The notes under the pieces were generated by a model, which did not search any database, had not been told where the DNA came from, and saw only the letters and a list, made by a program, of their open reading frames with translations. The position numbers and the translations under genes were made by a program. 64,000 nucleotides of DNA from the NCBI RefSeq assembly GCF_002234535.1, contig NZ_CP022521.1, positions 1,674,001-1,738,000 of the forward strand, given 5' to 3'. This DNA comes from Actinoalloteichus hoggarensis (GTDB lineage: Bacteria > Actinomycetota > Actinomycetes > Mycobacteriales > Pseudonocardiaceae). Positions 51,029 through 59,353 of this stretch are shown in pieces; the stretch's first letter is position 1, and each line of letters begins with the position of its first letter.

Positions 51029-53884
51029 ATGTCGATGAAGAACGTGCCCGCTGACGAGCGCAGCGGGACTGCCGAGGCGCCGGCGGGCGGGGCGGAGCTG
51101 GAACTGCCCGCCAAGTTGCGAGTGCACGCCCTCGCCAAGCTGCTGGAGGTGCGGAGCAAAGACGTGCTGACCGCACTGGAGACGTTGGGGGCCGAGGTCC
51201 GCAGCGCCCAGTCCAGCGTGTCCCGTGAGCTGGCACTACAGGTGATCGAGAAGCTGGCTCCCGCGCAGGAGGCCACCCGGACGCAGCGCGTGGACGCCGC
51301 CGAGGAGCCGGCCGCCGAGCCGGCCGGAGAGGACGTCGGACCGAGGGCTGCGGCCGCCCCGGTGTTCGCGCCGCCGCAACCGGTCTTCCTGCCGCCGCAG
51401 CCCGCGGCCGCACCGGCGGCCCGGCCGGCGCCTGCGAAGCAGTCGCCGGCGCCGGCGACGCAGACGCAGCAGCCCGAGCCGGTGGTCGAGCCGCAGACGA
51501 CGTCCCCTGCGGCGACGGAGGACGTCGACGAGGACGAGGACGCAGGCGGCAGGCGTCGCCGCCGGCGGGGACGCCGAGGCCGAGGCCGAGGCCGCGGCGG
51601 GCAGGACGCGGAAGGCGTCGACGAGCACGGCGAGGACGAGGAGATCACGTCCGCCGAGGCCGCGACCGACACGGCTCCAGAGACCCCCGCCGAGGAGCCG
51701 GAGACGGCCGAATCCGACACGGAGGACTCCGACGGCGAGCAGGCCGAGGGCAGCAGGCGTCGCCGTCGTCGCAGGCGGCGGAAGGGCACCGGTGAGGACG
51801 ACACGGCGTCCCGTTCCGATGACCCGCCGAACACGGTGGTGCACGTCAGGGAGAGCAAGCCGGCTCAGGCCAAGGCCGACACCGTCGTCGAGGACGAGGT
51901 TCGTTCGGTCCGCGGCTCGACGCGGCTGGAGGCCAAGCGCCAGCGCAGGCGTGACGGCCGCGAGGCGGGTCGTCGGCGCGTGCCGGTGCTGTCGGAGGCC
52001 GAGTTCCTGGCACGTCGCGAGTCGGTGGAACGCCGGATGATCGTGCGTGAACGCGGCGACCGCACTCAGATCGCCGTGCTGGAGGACGGCGTCCTGGTCG
52101 AGCACTTCGTGACGTCCTCGGGAACCGGTTCCATCGTCGGAAACGTCTACCTCGGCCGAGTGCAGAACGTGCTGCCGAGCATGGAGGCCGCGTTCGTCGA
52201 CATCGGCCGAGGGCGCAACGCCGTGCTGTACGCGGGCGAGGTGGACTGGGACGCCGCAGGCCTGGAGGGCAAGGCCCGCAAGATCGAGCAGGCGTTGTCC
52301 ACCGGGGACAGCGTGCTGGTCCAGGTCACCAAGGAACCGGTCGGTCACAAGGGTGCCCGCCTGACCACCCAGATCAGTCTCCCCGGACGATTCCTGGTGT
52401 ACGTGCCGGGCGGCGGAGCCACCGGCATCAGTCGAAAGCTTCCCGATGTCGAACGCAAGCGGCTGAAGGAGATCCTCAAGCGCATCGTCCCCGACGAGGC
52501 CGGGGTGATCATCCGTACCGCGTCGGAGGGCACCAGCGAGGAGGCCCTGGATCGGGACGTCCGCAGGTTGCGTGCCCAGTGGGAGGTCATCAAGGAGCGG
52601 GCCGCGGTGCCCCGCGCCCAGGCCCCACAGTTGCTGTACGAGGAGCCGGATCTGCTCATCAAGGTCGTCCGGGACCTCTTCACCGAGGACTTCTCGGGCC
52701 TGGTCGTCCAGGGTGACGGTGCGTGGGACACCATCGAGTCGTACGTGAATCACGTCGCGCCTGACCTGGTGAGCAGGCTGCGCAGGCACGTCGGACTGAA
52801 GGACGTGTTCACCGAGCATCGTGTGGACGAGCAGCTGGCCAAGGCATTGGATCGGAAGGTCTGGCTGCCCTCCGGCGGTTACCTCGTGATCGACCGCACC
52901 GAGGCGATGACGGTCGTCGACGTCAACACCGGCAAGTTCACCGGCTCCGGGGGAAACCTGGAGGAGACCGTCACCCGGAACAACCTGGAGTCGGTCGAGG
53001 AGATCGTCCGGCAACTGCGGCTGCGAGACATCGGCGGCATCATCGTCATCGACTTCATCGACATGGTCTTGGAATCCAATCGCGATCTCGTGTTGCGCAG
53101 GCTCACCGAGTGTCTCGGCCGGGACCGCACCCGACACCAGGTCGCCGAGGTGACCTCGCTGGGCCTCGTGCAGATGACACGCAAGCGTGTCGGCACCGGC
53201 CTGTTGGAGGCCTACAGCACCACCTGTGAGCACTGTCGGGGCCGCGGTGTGATCGTCTCGACCGAGCCGGTGGGTGCGGGCGGCGCATCGACATCGGGTG
53301 GGAACTCCCACACTTCGGGCAACGGCACGACGAGCCATCAGCATCAGCATGGCGCTGCCGCGGGAGCCCAGATCAACGGCGCGGGCAGCACGGACAAGCA
53401 GAACGGCAGCGCTTCCGCCTCTTCGCGCCGGTCGCGTCCCCGGGGCAAGGGCAACGTCGTCGTCGACACGGTGGCCGAGACGCCGGCCCAGGCGACGGAG
53501 CACGCCGTGGAGACGCAGACCGAGAACAGCCGGGAGAACGGCGACGCACCTCGGCAGGGACGTCGGCAGACCAAGGCCGAGGCCCGCGCCGAGGCCAAGG
53601 CCAAGGCGGCACGCGAGGCCGAGGCCGCTCGTGCGACTGAGTCGGCTCGCCCGGCCGAGCCCGCGAATGAGCTGCCGCCGGCGCAGGAGCAGCAGGCAGC
53701 CGAGCCGGGCCGCCGGAACGGGCATCCGGTGGAGACTCCGGCTGACTTGGAGCCTGCCGCCGAGCCCGCCGCTTCGGCAGCGGCCGCCGTGACGCCTGCG
53801 GCGGCCCCCGCCCGTCGGCAGCGTAGGCGTGCCGCGGCCCGCCCGGCAGGGCCGCCGAAGGGGAATCAGGCCGGCGAGGAGTGA
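51029..53884 (+). CDS. rne: Ribonuclease E/G
   Basis: 951-residue endoribonuclease that starts mRNA decay and processes stable RNAs. The N-terminus has an IF2_N-like piece (KLRVHALAKLLEVRSKDVL), then long acidic and basic low-complexity arms to about residue 330, usual in actinobacteria. The S1 domain is at about 370-410 (VYLGRVQNVLPSMEAAFVDIG). The catalytic Asp631 is in VVDVNTG and Asp675 in VIDFIDM; the zinc link CEHC follows. The C-terminus is an Ala/Glu-rich arm that would recruit degradosome partners. ATG at 51029 follows GGAGGAG. A strong terminator lies just downstream. Confidence 0.95.
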   Translation: MSMKNVPADERSGTAEAPAGGAELELPAKLRVHALAKLLEVRSKDVLTALETLGAEVRSAQSSVSRELALQVIEKLAPAQEATRTQRVDAAEEPAAEPAGEDVGPRAAAAPVFAPPQPVFLPPQPAAAPAARPAPAKQSPAPATQTQQPEPVVEPQTTSPAATEDVDEDEDAGGRRRRRRGRRGRGRGRGGQDAEGVDEHGEDEEITSAEAATDTAPETPAEEPETAESDTEDSDGEQAEGSRRRRRRRRRKGTGEDDTASRSDDPPNTVVHVRESKPAQAKADTVVEDEVRSVRGSTRLEAKRQRRRDGREAGRRRVPVLSEAEFLARRESVERRMIVRERGDRTQIAVLEDGVLVEHFVTSSGTGSIVGNVYLGRVQNVLPSMEAAFVDIGRGRNAVLYAGEVDWDAAGLEGKARKIEQALSTGDSVLVQVTKEPVGHKGARLTTQISLPGRFLVYVPGGGATGISRKLPDVERKRLKEILKRIVPDEAGVIIRTASEGTSEEALDRDVRRLRAQWEVIKERAAVPRAQAPQLLYEEPDLLIKVVRDLFTEDFSGLVVQGDGAWDTIESYVNHVAPDLVSRLRRHVGLKDVFTEHRVDEQLAKALDRKVWLPSGGYLVIDRTEAMTVVDVNTGKFTGSGGNLEETVTRNNLESVEEIVRQLRLRDIGGIIVIDFIDMVLESNRDLVLRRLTECLGRDRTRHQVAEVTSLGLVQMTRKRVGTGLLEAYSTTCEHCRGRGVIVSTEPVGAGGASTSGGNSHTSGNGTTSHQHQHGAAAGAQINGAGSTDKQNGSASASSRRSRPRGKGNVVVDTVAETPAQATEHAVETQTENSRENGDAPRQGRRQTKAEARAEAKAKAAREAEAARATESARPAEPANELPPAQEQQAAEPGRRNGHPVETPADLEPAAEPAASAAAAVTPAAAPARRQRRRAAARPAGPPKGNQAGEE

Positions 53885-54035
53885 TCATGACGACGGGGCT
53901 CGGAACACCGGGCCCCGTCGTGCTTTTTCTCAGCCGCAGTCGGGGTCGTCGGTGCTGGGACGGTCGGTGCTGGAACGCCGTCGACGAGGCGAGGGCGATG
54001 ACTGCGCTGAGGACGATGAGCACGTAGACGTTCAT
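53373..54035 (-). CDS. Candidate SOS-controlled small membrane protein, 3' end uncertain
   Basis: The ATG at 54035 (minus strand) begins with a clear membrane helix, MNVYVLIVLSAVIALASS. It lies 6 nt after GATAGT (a -10-like hexamer) and 10 nt after a LexA-like box (54046-54061), so a leaderless, DNA-damage-induced gene is plausible. Only the first ~30 codons look coding. The open frame continues through the rne terminator and antisense to rne down to 53373, where the sequence is arginine/proline-rich and looks like a shadow; a one-base shift would end it after about 36 residues. SOS-induced small membrane proteins often block cell division (general knowledge; inference here). Confidence 0.3.
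   Translation of the reverse strand: MNVYVLIVLSAVIALASSTAFQHRPSQHRRPRLRLRKSTTGPGVPSPVVMITPRRPDSPSAALPGGPRHAYAADGRGPPQASRRPLPKRRARRQAPSQPESPPDARSGGPARLPAAPAPAAAHSRARPGEPTQSHERPRPRVPPWPWPRRGPRPWSADVPAEVRRRSPGCSRSASPRRAPSPGPASRPPCRRRRCPCPGDATGAKRRKRCRSACPCCPRR
53890..53928 (+). terminator. Intrinsic terminator of rne
   Basis: A 14-bp stem (one U-G wobble) between 53890-53903 (ACGACGGGGCTCGG) and 53908-53921 closes an AACA loop and is followed by GC and five T residues. It starts 6 nt after the rne stop. This is the only hairpin in the window with a real U-tract. Confidence 0.9.
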
Positions 54036-54045
54036 GACACGACTA

Positions 54046-54061
54046 TCGAACACATGTTCTA
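54046..54061. promoter_or_regulatory. LexA (SOS) box
   Basis: TCGAACACATGTTCTA matches the actinobacterial SOS box TCGAAC-N4-GTTCGA with one mismatch. It lies directly upstream of a minus-strand -10-like GATAGT and the ATG at 54035, placing a LexA dimer over that promoter. Confidence 0.65.
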
Positions 54062-54763
54062 GATCGGCAAGATATCGATCGAGTGGAGTGTGTTCGTGCC
54101 TCGCGAACGCCTGTGGCGGACGCCACGAAGGCGCTCCGGGAACGGCGCTGCCTGCACGCGGGAGGCTCGACTCGTGGACTGGGGCGAATCGGTCGGCCCC
54201 GGTGGCGTTCCATGTCGCGGTGCTCATGCGGGTCCGCCGTGTCTGCGGACCACGGCCTGGTCCTTCGTCGAACGGGCCGCCCGGTCTCTCGTCGAACGGG
54301 CACTGTCCACCCGATGGAGGACTGCGAGGCGTCTACGGACGCTCCGGTCGACGAATCGAGGATGAACGTCCGTCGGAAGTCGTCACGGTCGCCCTTCTGA
54401 TTTCCCTGCTTCTGATTCGTCGAGTTCCGCGTACGGAACGAGATCCGGCGGAATGACGTTCGGCCGACCGGCGGAGTCGATTCTTCGCCGATCCCATCGA
54501 ATGCGACTTATCGGGTGAGAAGGTGCCGCAGGCGGCTGGCGAGGGATTCGGTGTCGCCGCCCGAGTGGCGGCCCCTTCGCGGTCGCGGCCTGCTTCGATC
54601 CCACGTCGTCCTTCGCCGCGACGATGCGGCCTGGCCTGCTGCCGTGCTCAGCTGTCGCGTCGGAGGATGCGGACGGCCGCTGTCGACGTCGATTCCGCGA
54701 CTTCAGCGCGGCGAGCGAGACCGCTCGCGGCCACGCATTGCTCGCGGACGGCCCCAGTCGGAA

Positions 54764-54791
54764 TTCACGGTACTCGATCGGGCGTTATGCT
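54764..54791 (+). promoter_or_regulatory. Candidate promoter of the pseudo-ABC operon
   Basis: TATGCT at 54786-54791 is a good -10 element; TTCACG at 54764-54769 is a weak -35 at 16-nt spacing. A start site near 54798 would leave a leader of about 32 nt before the ATG at 54831. Confidence 0.45.
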
Positions 54792-54830
54792 CACTGTGAT
54801 GCGGAACACTGTGCCGTGCGGGGGTATCGG

Positions 54831-55547
54831 ATGGGGGCTGGTCTGTCTCTCGACGCCGTTCGGGTCGATGGAATGACTCGTTCGGTGAGCCTCACCGTGG
54901 CCGTCGGCGGACTCGCGGGTGTGGTCCTGCCGGATTCGGCGACGTTACGTCGATTCTCCGACGCGGTGGTCGGAACGGGAGATGGTGGGGCCGGTCGGGT
55001 CACCGTCGGCGGCCGGTCCAGGGCCCGACCGGATGCCGCCGGCGTCGACGGGGCGCAGCCGCTGATCGGCCTCGTCACGGCCGACGGCGGGCTGCTCCCA
55101 CATCTCAGTCTTCGCGAGAACATCGTCTTCGGCCGCCTACGTGCAGGCGGCGGCGCGACCCCTCGACTCGTCGACGAGGCCGACACGGCCGCCGAGCGTG
55201 CGGGCCTGTTGATGAGTCTGGACCGCTATCCGCATCGGGCGACTCCCGGCCAACGCCAGCAGGCGGGCTTCGCCAGAGCGTTGTTCCGGCGGCGTCCCGC
55301 CGTCATCGTGGAGGACCGGACAGGGTTTCCCCGGTGGGCAGGCCGACTCGACGCCGCAGCCGCCCGGAGCGGCGTCGCGCTGCTGGTCGTCACGGACGAT
55401 CGACGTCGGCTCGACGGATTCGTGGCCGCCGTCGACGTCGTCGACCTCACGTCGCCTGCCGAGTCCGCCGCCGAGCCCGTCACGCCGGGCCGGGGGCGAC
55501 GGGCATCCGGACGGCGCCACACCCGACGTCGTGAGGCGGCCTCGTGA
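54831..55547 (+). CDS. Degenerate ABC ATPase homologue (pseudo-NBD)
   Basis: 238 residues with the length and order of an ABC nucleotide-binding domain but without its chemistry. The start LSLDAVRVDG and GRVTVGGRS match, yet the P-loop region reads GVVLPDSATLRR (29-41) with no GxxGxGK. The Q-loop is GLVTADGGLLPHLSLREN, where Gln is replaced. The signature is ATPGQRQQ, not LSGGQ. Walker B is AVIVEDRTG and the switch is VVTDD, His to Asp. The frame is intact and tightly coupled (4-nt overlap) to the binding-protein gene, so it appears maintained, not decaying. ATG at 54831 has GGGGG upstream. Probably a structural or regulatory partner of the fusion permease (inference). Confidence 0.75.
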   Translation: MGAGLSLDAVRVDGMTRSVSLTVAVGGLAGVVLPDSATLRRFSDAVVGTGDGGAGRVTVGGRSRARPDAAGVDGAQPLIGLVTADGGLLPHLSLRENIVFGRLRAGGGATPRLVDEADTAAERAGLLMSLDRYPHRATPGQRQQAGFARALFRRRPAVIVEDRTGFPRWAGRLDAAAARSGVALLVVTDDRRRLDGFVAAVDVVDLTSPAESAAEPVTPGRGRRASGRRHTRRREAAS

Positions 55548-56884
55548 AGCGGGAGATGCCGTGCGGCGCCGATGGTGCCCGGCGAGTCGGCGTCTCCCGG
55601 CGCGTCGTGCTCGGCGCGCTGGCTCTGCCGTTCGGTGCTCTCGCCTGCACCGGTCCGATCGCCGGCTGCTCTGCGGTCACCGGGTCCCTGCGTGTCGCGG
55701 TGACCTGGAGCGGACGGGAACTGGCATCGTTCCGGCGAGTCCTCGACGTCTTCTCCGACCAGCACGGTGTCGGCACCGAGATCGTGCCGATGGGCGACGA
55801 CATCGCCGCGGCCCTCGGCGAGCGGCCGGTGGGCGCCCCGGATGTGATCATGCTTCCCAGGCCCGGCCTGCTGCGTTCCGGTGTCGCCTCGGGCAGCCTG
55901 CTTCCCCTGGAGTTCGACGATGATGCGGCTCCGGAGGACTGGCGTGCGGTGATGTCGGTCGACGGTCGTCGGTACGGACTGCCCTTCAAGATCGCGCACA
56001 AGTCCTGCGTCTGGTATCGACCACAGGCACTGGCCGATCTCGGTGTCGCCGTCCCTACCACCTGGGCGGAGTGGATCACGCTCAACGCGACGCTGACCGA
56101 GGAAGGTCGCACACCGCTCGCCCTGGGCGCTGCCGACGGCTGGGTGCTCACCGACTTCTTCGAGAACGTCCTCCTCGGCGTCGACTCCGCTGCCTATCGG
56201 GCCCTGACGAAGACCGGTGTCGGCTGGGTCGAGGACGGCGTGCAAGAGGCGCTGCGCAGGGTCGGGACGATGTGGGGCGCCCCGTACGCGCTGGCGGGCG
56301 GAGCGGTGTCGGCGCTGGCCACCCAGCTCGACGAAGCGGTGCTCGACGTCTTCGCCAGAGGCGAGGCCGTGATGACGACCGGCTCCGACTTCGTCTACTC
56401 GGTGATCGCCGAGCACGGTCCCACCGCCCACGGGCAGCGCTGGCAGTGGGACCTCTTCCCCTTTCCCCGGGCGGAGCCCGACGGCCCCGCGCCACTGGTG
56501 ATCGGCGGCGACGTCGCCGTGGTGACCACGCGGGCCCCACAGGCGGCGACGGATCTCGTCGAATGGCTGGCGGGGGCCGAGGCCGCCGCGATCTGGGCGG
56601 GGGAGGGCGGCTTCCTGTCGCTCCGGACCGACCTGCCGGACAACCGCTACCGGCATCCGCGGCTCGCGCGGCTGGCGGGTGAGGTTCGCGACCCGCCGGA
56701 CGGACTCTTCTTCGATCTCTCCGATCAGCTCGGTGCGCGCGGGAGCAGGCTGTGGGGCGAGCTGCAGCGTTTCCTGCGCGAGGTCGAGGGCGCCGATGCG
56801 CGGCGTGTCGCCCGGCTCGCGTGGGAACTCGGCGAGCGGATGGACCGGCCGGTGCGCGGCGGCGCCCGAACGCCGGCGGGCTGA
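55544..56884 (+). CDS. Extracellular solute-binding lipoprotein (sugar-type)
   Basis: 446 residues, family-1 type solute-binding protein. The N-terminus combines a twin-arginine-like SRRVVLGALALP with a lipobox PIAGC (Cys42), so it is probably a Tat-exported lipoprotein. The mature domain starts GSLRVAVTWSGRELASFRRVLDVF and includes YGLPFKIAHKSCVWYRPQALADLG, the hinge-side pattern of sugar-binding proteins. The ligand is unknown. GTG start overlapping the pseudo-ATPase stop by 4 nt; the permease follows after 3 nt. Confidence 0.87.
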   Translation: MKREMPCGADGARRVGVSRRVVLGALALPFGALACTGPIAGCSAVTGSLRVAVTWSGRELASFRRVLDVFSDQHGVGTEIVPMGDDIAAALGERPVGAPDVIMLPRPGLLRSGVASGSLLPLEFDDDAAPEDWRAVMSVDGRRYGLPFKIAHKSCVWYRPQALADLGVAVPTTWAEWITLNATLTEEGRTPLALGAADGWVLTDFFENVLLGVDSAAYRALTKTGVGWVEDGVQEALRRVGTMWGAPYALAGGAVSALATQLDEAVLDVFARGEAVMTTGSDFVYSVIAEHGPTAHGQRWQWDLFPFPRAEPDGPAPLVIGGDVAVVTTRAPQAATDLVEWLAGAEAAAIWAGEGGFLSLRTDLPDNRYRHPRLARLAGEVRDPPDGLFFDLSDQLGARGSRLWGELQRFLREVEGADARRVARLAWELGERMDRPVRGGARTPAG

Positions 56885-56887
56885 CAC

Positions 56888-59353
56888 GTGGCCGAGCCGG
56901 TCCAAGGCGGCGACGACCCTCCCGAGCGACCGTCCGGGCGCGGTGAGCGGCCCGTCGACGGCTCCGCTCTGTTCGCCCCGCGACAGCAGGCGGAGTCGGA
57001 TGCCGGCTCTCGACGCGATTTCACCGGACCGGCGGACCGTGCCCCGAAGACGCCCTCGGCGACGGAACCCGTCCCCGACGTGGGCGACGTGGAATTCGAG
57101 ACGGCCGGACGCGACATCACCGGACCTCGGCTGCACGGCGTGGCGGCTCGGCCGCAACGGGCGCACTTCCTGTCCGCCACCGGACTGCGCGTGGTGGCGA
57201 ACACGGTCGCGGTGCTGCTGTTCCTGCTGCTCGTCGCGTCGATCCTGACGACCGTGTGGCGCAGCGTCCGCATGGACTGGCCGTCCGGCGGAGTCGGCAT
57301 GTCGCACTACGTCGCGGTGCTGGCCGACCCGGCGATGCGTGCCGCGTTGCTCCGCAGCGGGCTCTGGGCCGTGGCGGCCGTCGGCGTCGCCCTGCTCGGG
57401 CTGATCGTGGCCGCGCTCGGCCGGTTCGTCGGCGGAGCCTCGCGGCTGCTCACCCTGCCACTGCTCATCCCGCTCGCCGCCTCGATGCTGGTGACGGGTG
57501 CGGCCTTCCGGCTGCTCATCGATCCCGATCCGGACCGAGGCGTCATCAGTGCCCTCGCCGTCGCAGGCTACGAGGCTTTCGCCGACCGTGCCCCCGCCGA
57601 GGGCGCGCGGCCTGACGAGCGTGCCCCCGAGGAGTCCCGCCTGTACGACCAGGGCGATCTGGTGACGACGTTCAACTATCGGGCGGGCTGTCATGTCGAC
57701 CTTCGAGTGCTGACCACTCGCACGACACCGGGTCAGTCGGCTGTCGGCTCGTCGGCCCCGCCGGAGCCTGTCGCCCACGACACCGCGGCCTGTGCGGAAT
57801 CGGACGACTCCGGGCCCGACCGGATCACCGGGACCCTGCGTGACCAGGCGGGCCCGCTGCCCGGCGTCACGGTGCGTGCCGATGCCGCCGGAACCGATCC
57901 GGTGGACACGGTGACCGATGACCGGGGCAGGTTCGTCCTCCCGCTCGGACCGCCCGCGGCGACCGAGCCCGTCGACCACCGTCTGATCATCCCGCAGTCG
58001 TCGATCGAGCCTGCCTGGCCGGGCCCGCAGCCGTACCGGGCCGAGGTGATCTGGATTCCCCTTGTCCTGGCCTTCACCTGGGCCTGGCTCGGCTTCGCCG
58101 TCTCGCTGTTCCGGACACGGCTGAACGCGATCCCTCCGGATCTGGTGCGGATCGCGAAGGCGGAGGGACTGCGCCCCGCACAGCGTTTGACACGACTGAT
58201 CGTGCCGCTGCTGAGGCCGGTGATCACCGTCGTCCTGTTGACACTGGTGGTCGCCGCGGTGCGTCTGTTCGACCTGGTGCTGGTCATGGTCCCGGGCCCG
58301 CTTCAGCCGGACGTCGAGGTCGGTGCACTGCTCTGGTGGCGATCGCCGGAGGCGACGCCGGGGGAGCGGGCGGCGATGGCCACCCTGTTGTTCGGCATGG
58401 TCGCCGTGGTCGCGCTCGCCGCGGTGTGGGGGGTGCGGCGGGCGCGTGGTGTGACCAGCGTGATCCTTCCGATGCCTGCTCCCGCCGAGCGGGTGCCGCT
58501 GATCGGTCCGCCGATGCGGCAGCGGACCCTGCTGCGCCGGTCGGTCGCGGTCCTGCTCGGCCTGTTGGGACTGATCTGGCTGACTCCGTTGATCGTGCTC
58601 GTCGGGACCGCCTTGCGGGCACCCGCCGACGCCGCCGCGGCGGGATTCTGGGCGGGCGGCGTCCAGGGTCTGGGAGCCGACTCGTTCCGCGGTGCGCTGG
58701 ACAACGGACTGGTCGGCGCGCTCGGCTCGAGTCTGTTCATGGCGGGGACCACCGCGCTGCTGGTTGCGGTGATCGCGGGCTCGGTGGGGCACGCTCTTGC
58801 CTGGAGCGGAGTGGGGCCACGCCTGGTCAGCGCCGCCGTGATCGTGCTTGCGCTGCTCGCCGTGGCGCCCGTGCAGCTGTACGCCGCGCCGATGTCGGAG
58901 TGGCTCGCCGCCACCAACCTGACCGGGACCTCGCTCAACCTCGCCTTGATCCTCGCGCACACGGCGGCCGGACTGCCGTTCGCGATCCTGCTGATGCGCG
59001 GGGCCTTCCTCACGACGTCCTCGGCACCTGATCGACGGGCGGCCGCGGCGGACGGCAGGCGGACCGGCGGGTTAGGACTCGTCCGACGACACTGGGACGC
59101 CGTCGTGGCCGTGGCGGTCCTCGAGTTCGTCCTGGTCTGGAACGATCTGGTGCTGGGGCTGCTGCTGGGCGGATCGCCCGCCTCGCCGCTGACGCTGCTG
59201 CTGTGGGGCGAGACCCGCTGGTTCCACACCTCGGCGGGTCCGATCGCGGCGGCGGCGGTGTTCTCGCTCATCGTGCCGTTGGTCGTGCTCGCGGCGGGTT
59301 GGCGGACGGCCGTCCGAGGGCTGACGGGGGTGCGGCGCCGTGGCGGGCGGTGA
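56888..59353 (+). CDS. MalF-MalG fusion permease with inserted extracytoplasmic domain
   Basis: 821 residues. After a polar ~95-residue cytoplasmic lead come a MalF-like half (helices at about 103-124, 157-179, 188-209, 387-408, 445-468, 496-515) and a MalG-like half (about 551-574, 610-635, 648-667, 684-704, 738-758, 787-806). EAA-type loops remain: NAIPPDLVRIAKAEGLRP in the first half and a shortened APDRRAAAADGRRTGG in the second. Between helices 3 and 4, residues ~212-385 form an extracytoplasmic insert with Cys268, Cys302 and a beta domain, GTLRDQAGPLPGVTVRADA followed by TVTDDRGRFVLPL, like carboxypeptidase-regulatory domains. Such a fused, insert-bearing permease is unusual. Confidence 0.85.
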   Translation: MAEPVQGGDDPPERPSGRGERPVDGSALFAPRQQAESDAGSRRDFTGPADRAPKTPSATEPVPDVGDVEFETAGRDITGPRLHGVAARPQRAHFLSATGLRVVANTVAVLLFLLLVASILTTVWRSVRMDWPSGGVGMSHYVAVLADPAMRAALLRSGLWAVAAVGVALLGLIVAALGRFVGGASRLLTLPLLIPLAASMLVTGAAFRLLIDPDPDRGVISALAVAGYEAFADRAPAEGARPDERAPEESRLYDQGDLVTTFNYRAGCHVDLRVLTTRTTPGQSAVGSSAPPEPVAHDTAACAESDDSGPDRITGTLRDQAGPLPGVTVRADAAGTDPVDTVTDDRGRFVLPLGPPAATEPVDHRLIIPQSSIEPAWPGPQPYRAEVIWIPLVLAFTWAWLGFAVSLFRTRLNAIPPDLVRIAKAEGLRPAQRLTRLIVPLLRPVITVVLLTLVVAAVRLFDLVLVMVPGPLQPDVEVGALLWWRSPEATPGERAAMATLLFGMVAVVALAAVWGVRRARGVTSVILPMPAPAERVPLIGPPMRQRTLLRRSVAVLLGLLGLIWLTPLIVLVGTALRAPADAAAAGFWAGGVQGLGADSFRGALDNGLVGALGSSLFMAGTTALLVAVIAGSVGHALAWSGVGPRLVSAAVIVLALLAVAPVQLYAAPMSEWLAATNLTGTSLNLALILAHTAAGLPFAILLMRGAFLTTSSAPDRRAAAADGRRTGGLGLVRRHWDAVVAVAVLEFVLVWNDLVLGLLLGGSPASPLTLLLWGETRWFHTSAGPIAAAAVFSLIVPLVVLAAGWRTAVRGLTGVRRRGGR

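Larger units (their letters stand above)
53885..54830. other. Long intergenic region between rne and the ABC-like operon
   Basis: 946 nt. It holds the rne terminator (53890-53928), the candidate SOS box and small minus-strand gene start (54035-54061), a near-tandem repeat of TCGTCGAACGGGC around 54267 and 54290, and the promoter of the downstream operon near 54764-54791. Other open frames have no family-like sequence. Confidence 0.6.

Noticed and set aside
51236-53725. An 829-codon open frame antisense to rne
   Set aside because: Mirror of the repetitive rne coding sequence; no ribosome-binding site or domain.
55226-58960. A 1244-codon open frame on the minus strand
   Set aside because: Antisense to the pseudo-ATPase, binding protein and permease genes. 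Composition is Arg/Gly/His/Gln-rich with no family sequence. Long stop-free antisense frames are expected at this GC content.
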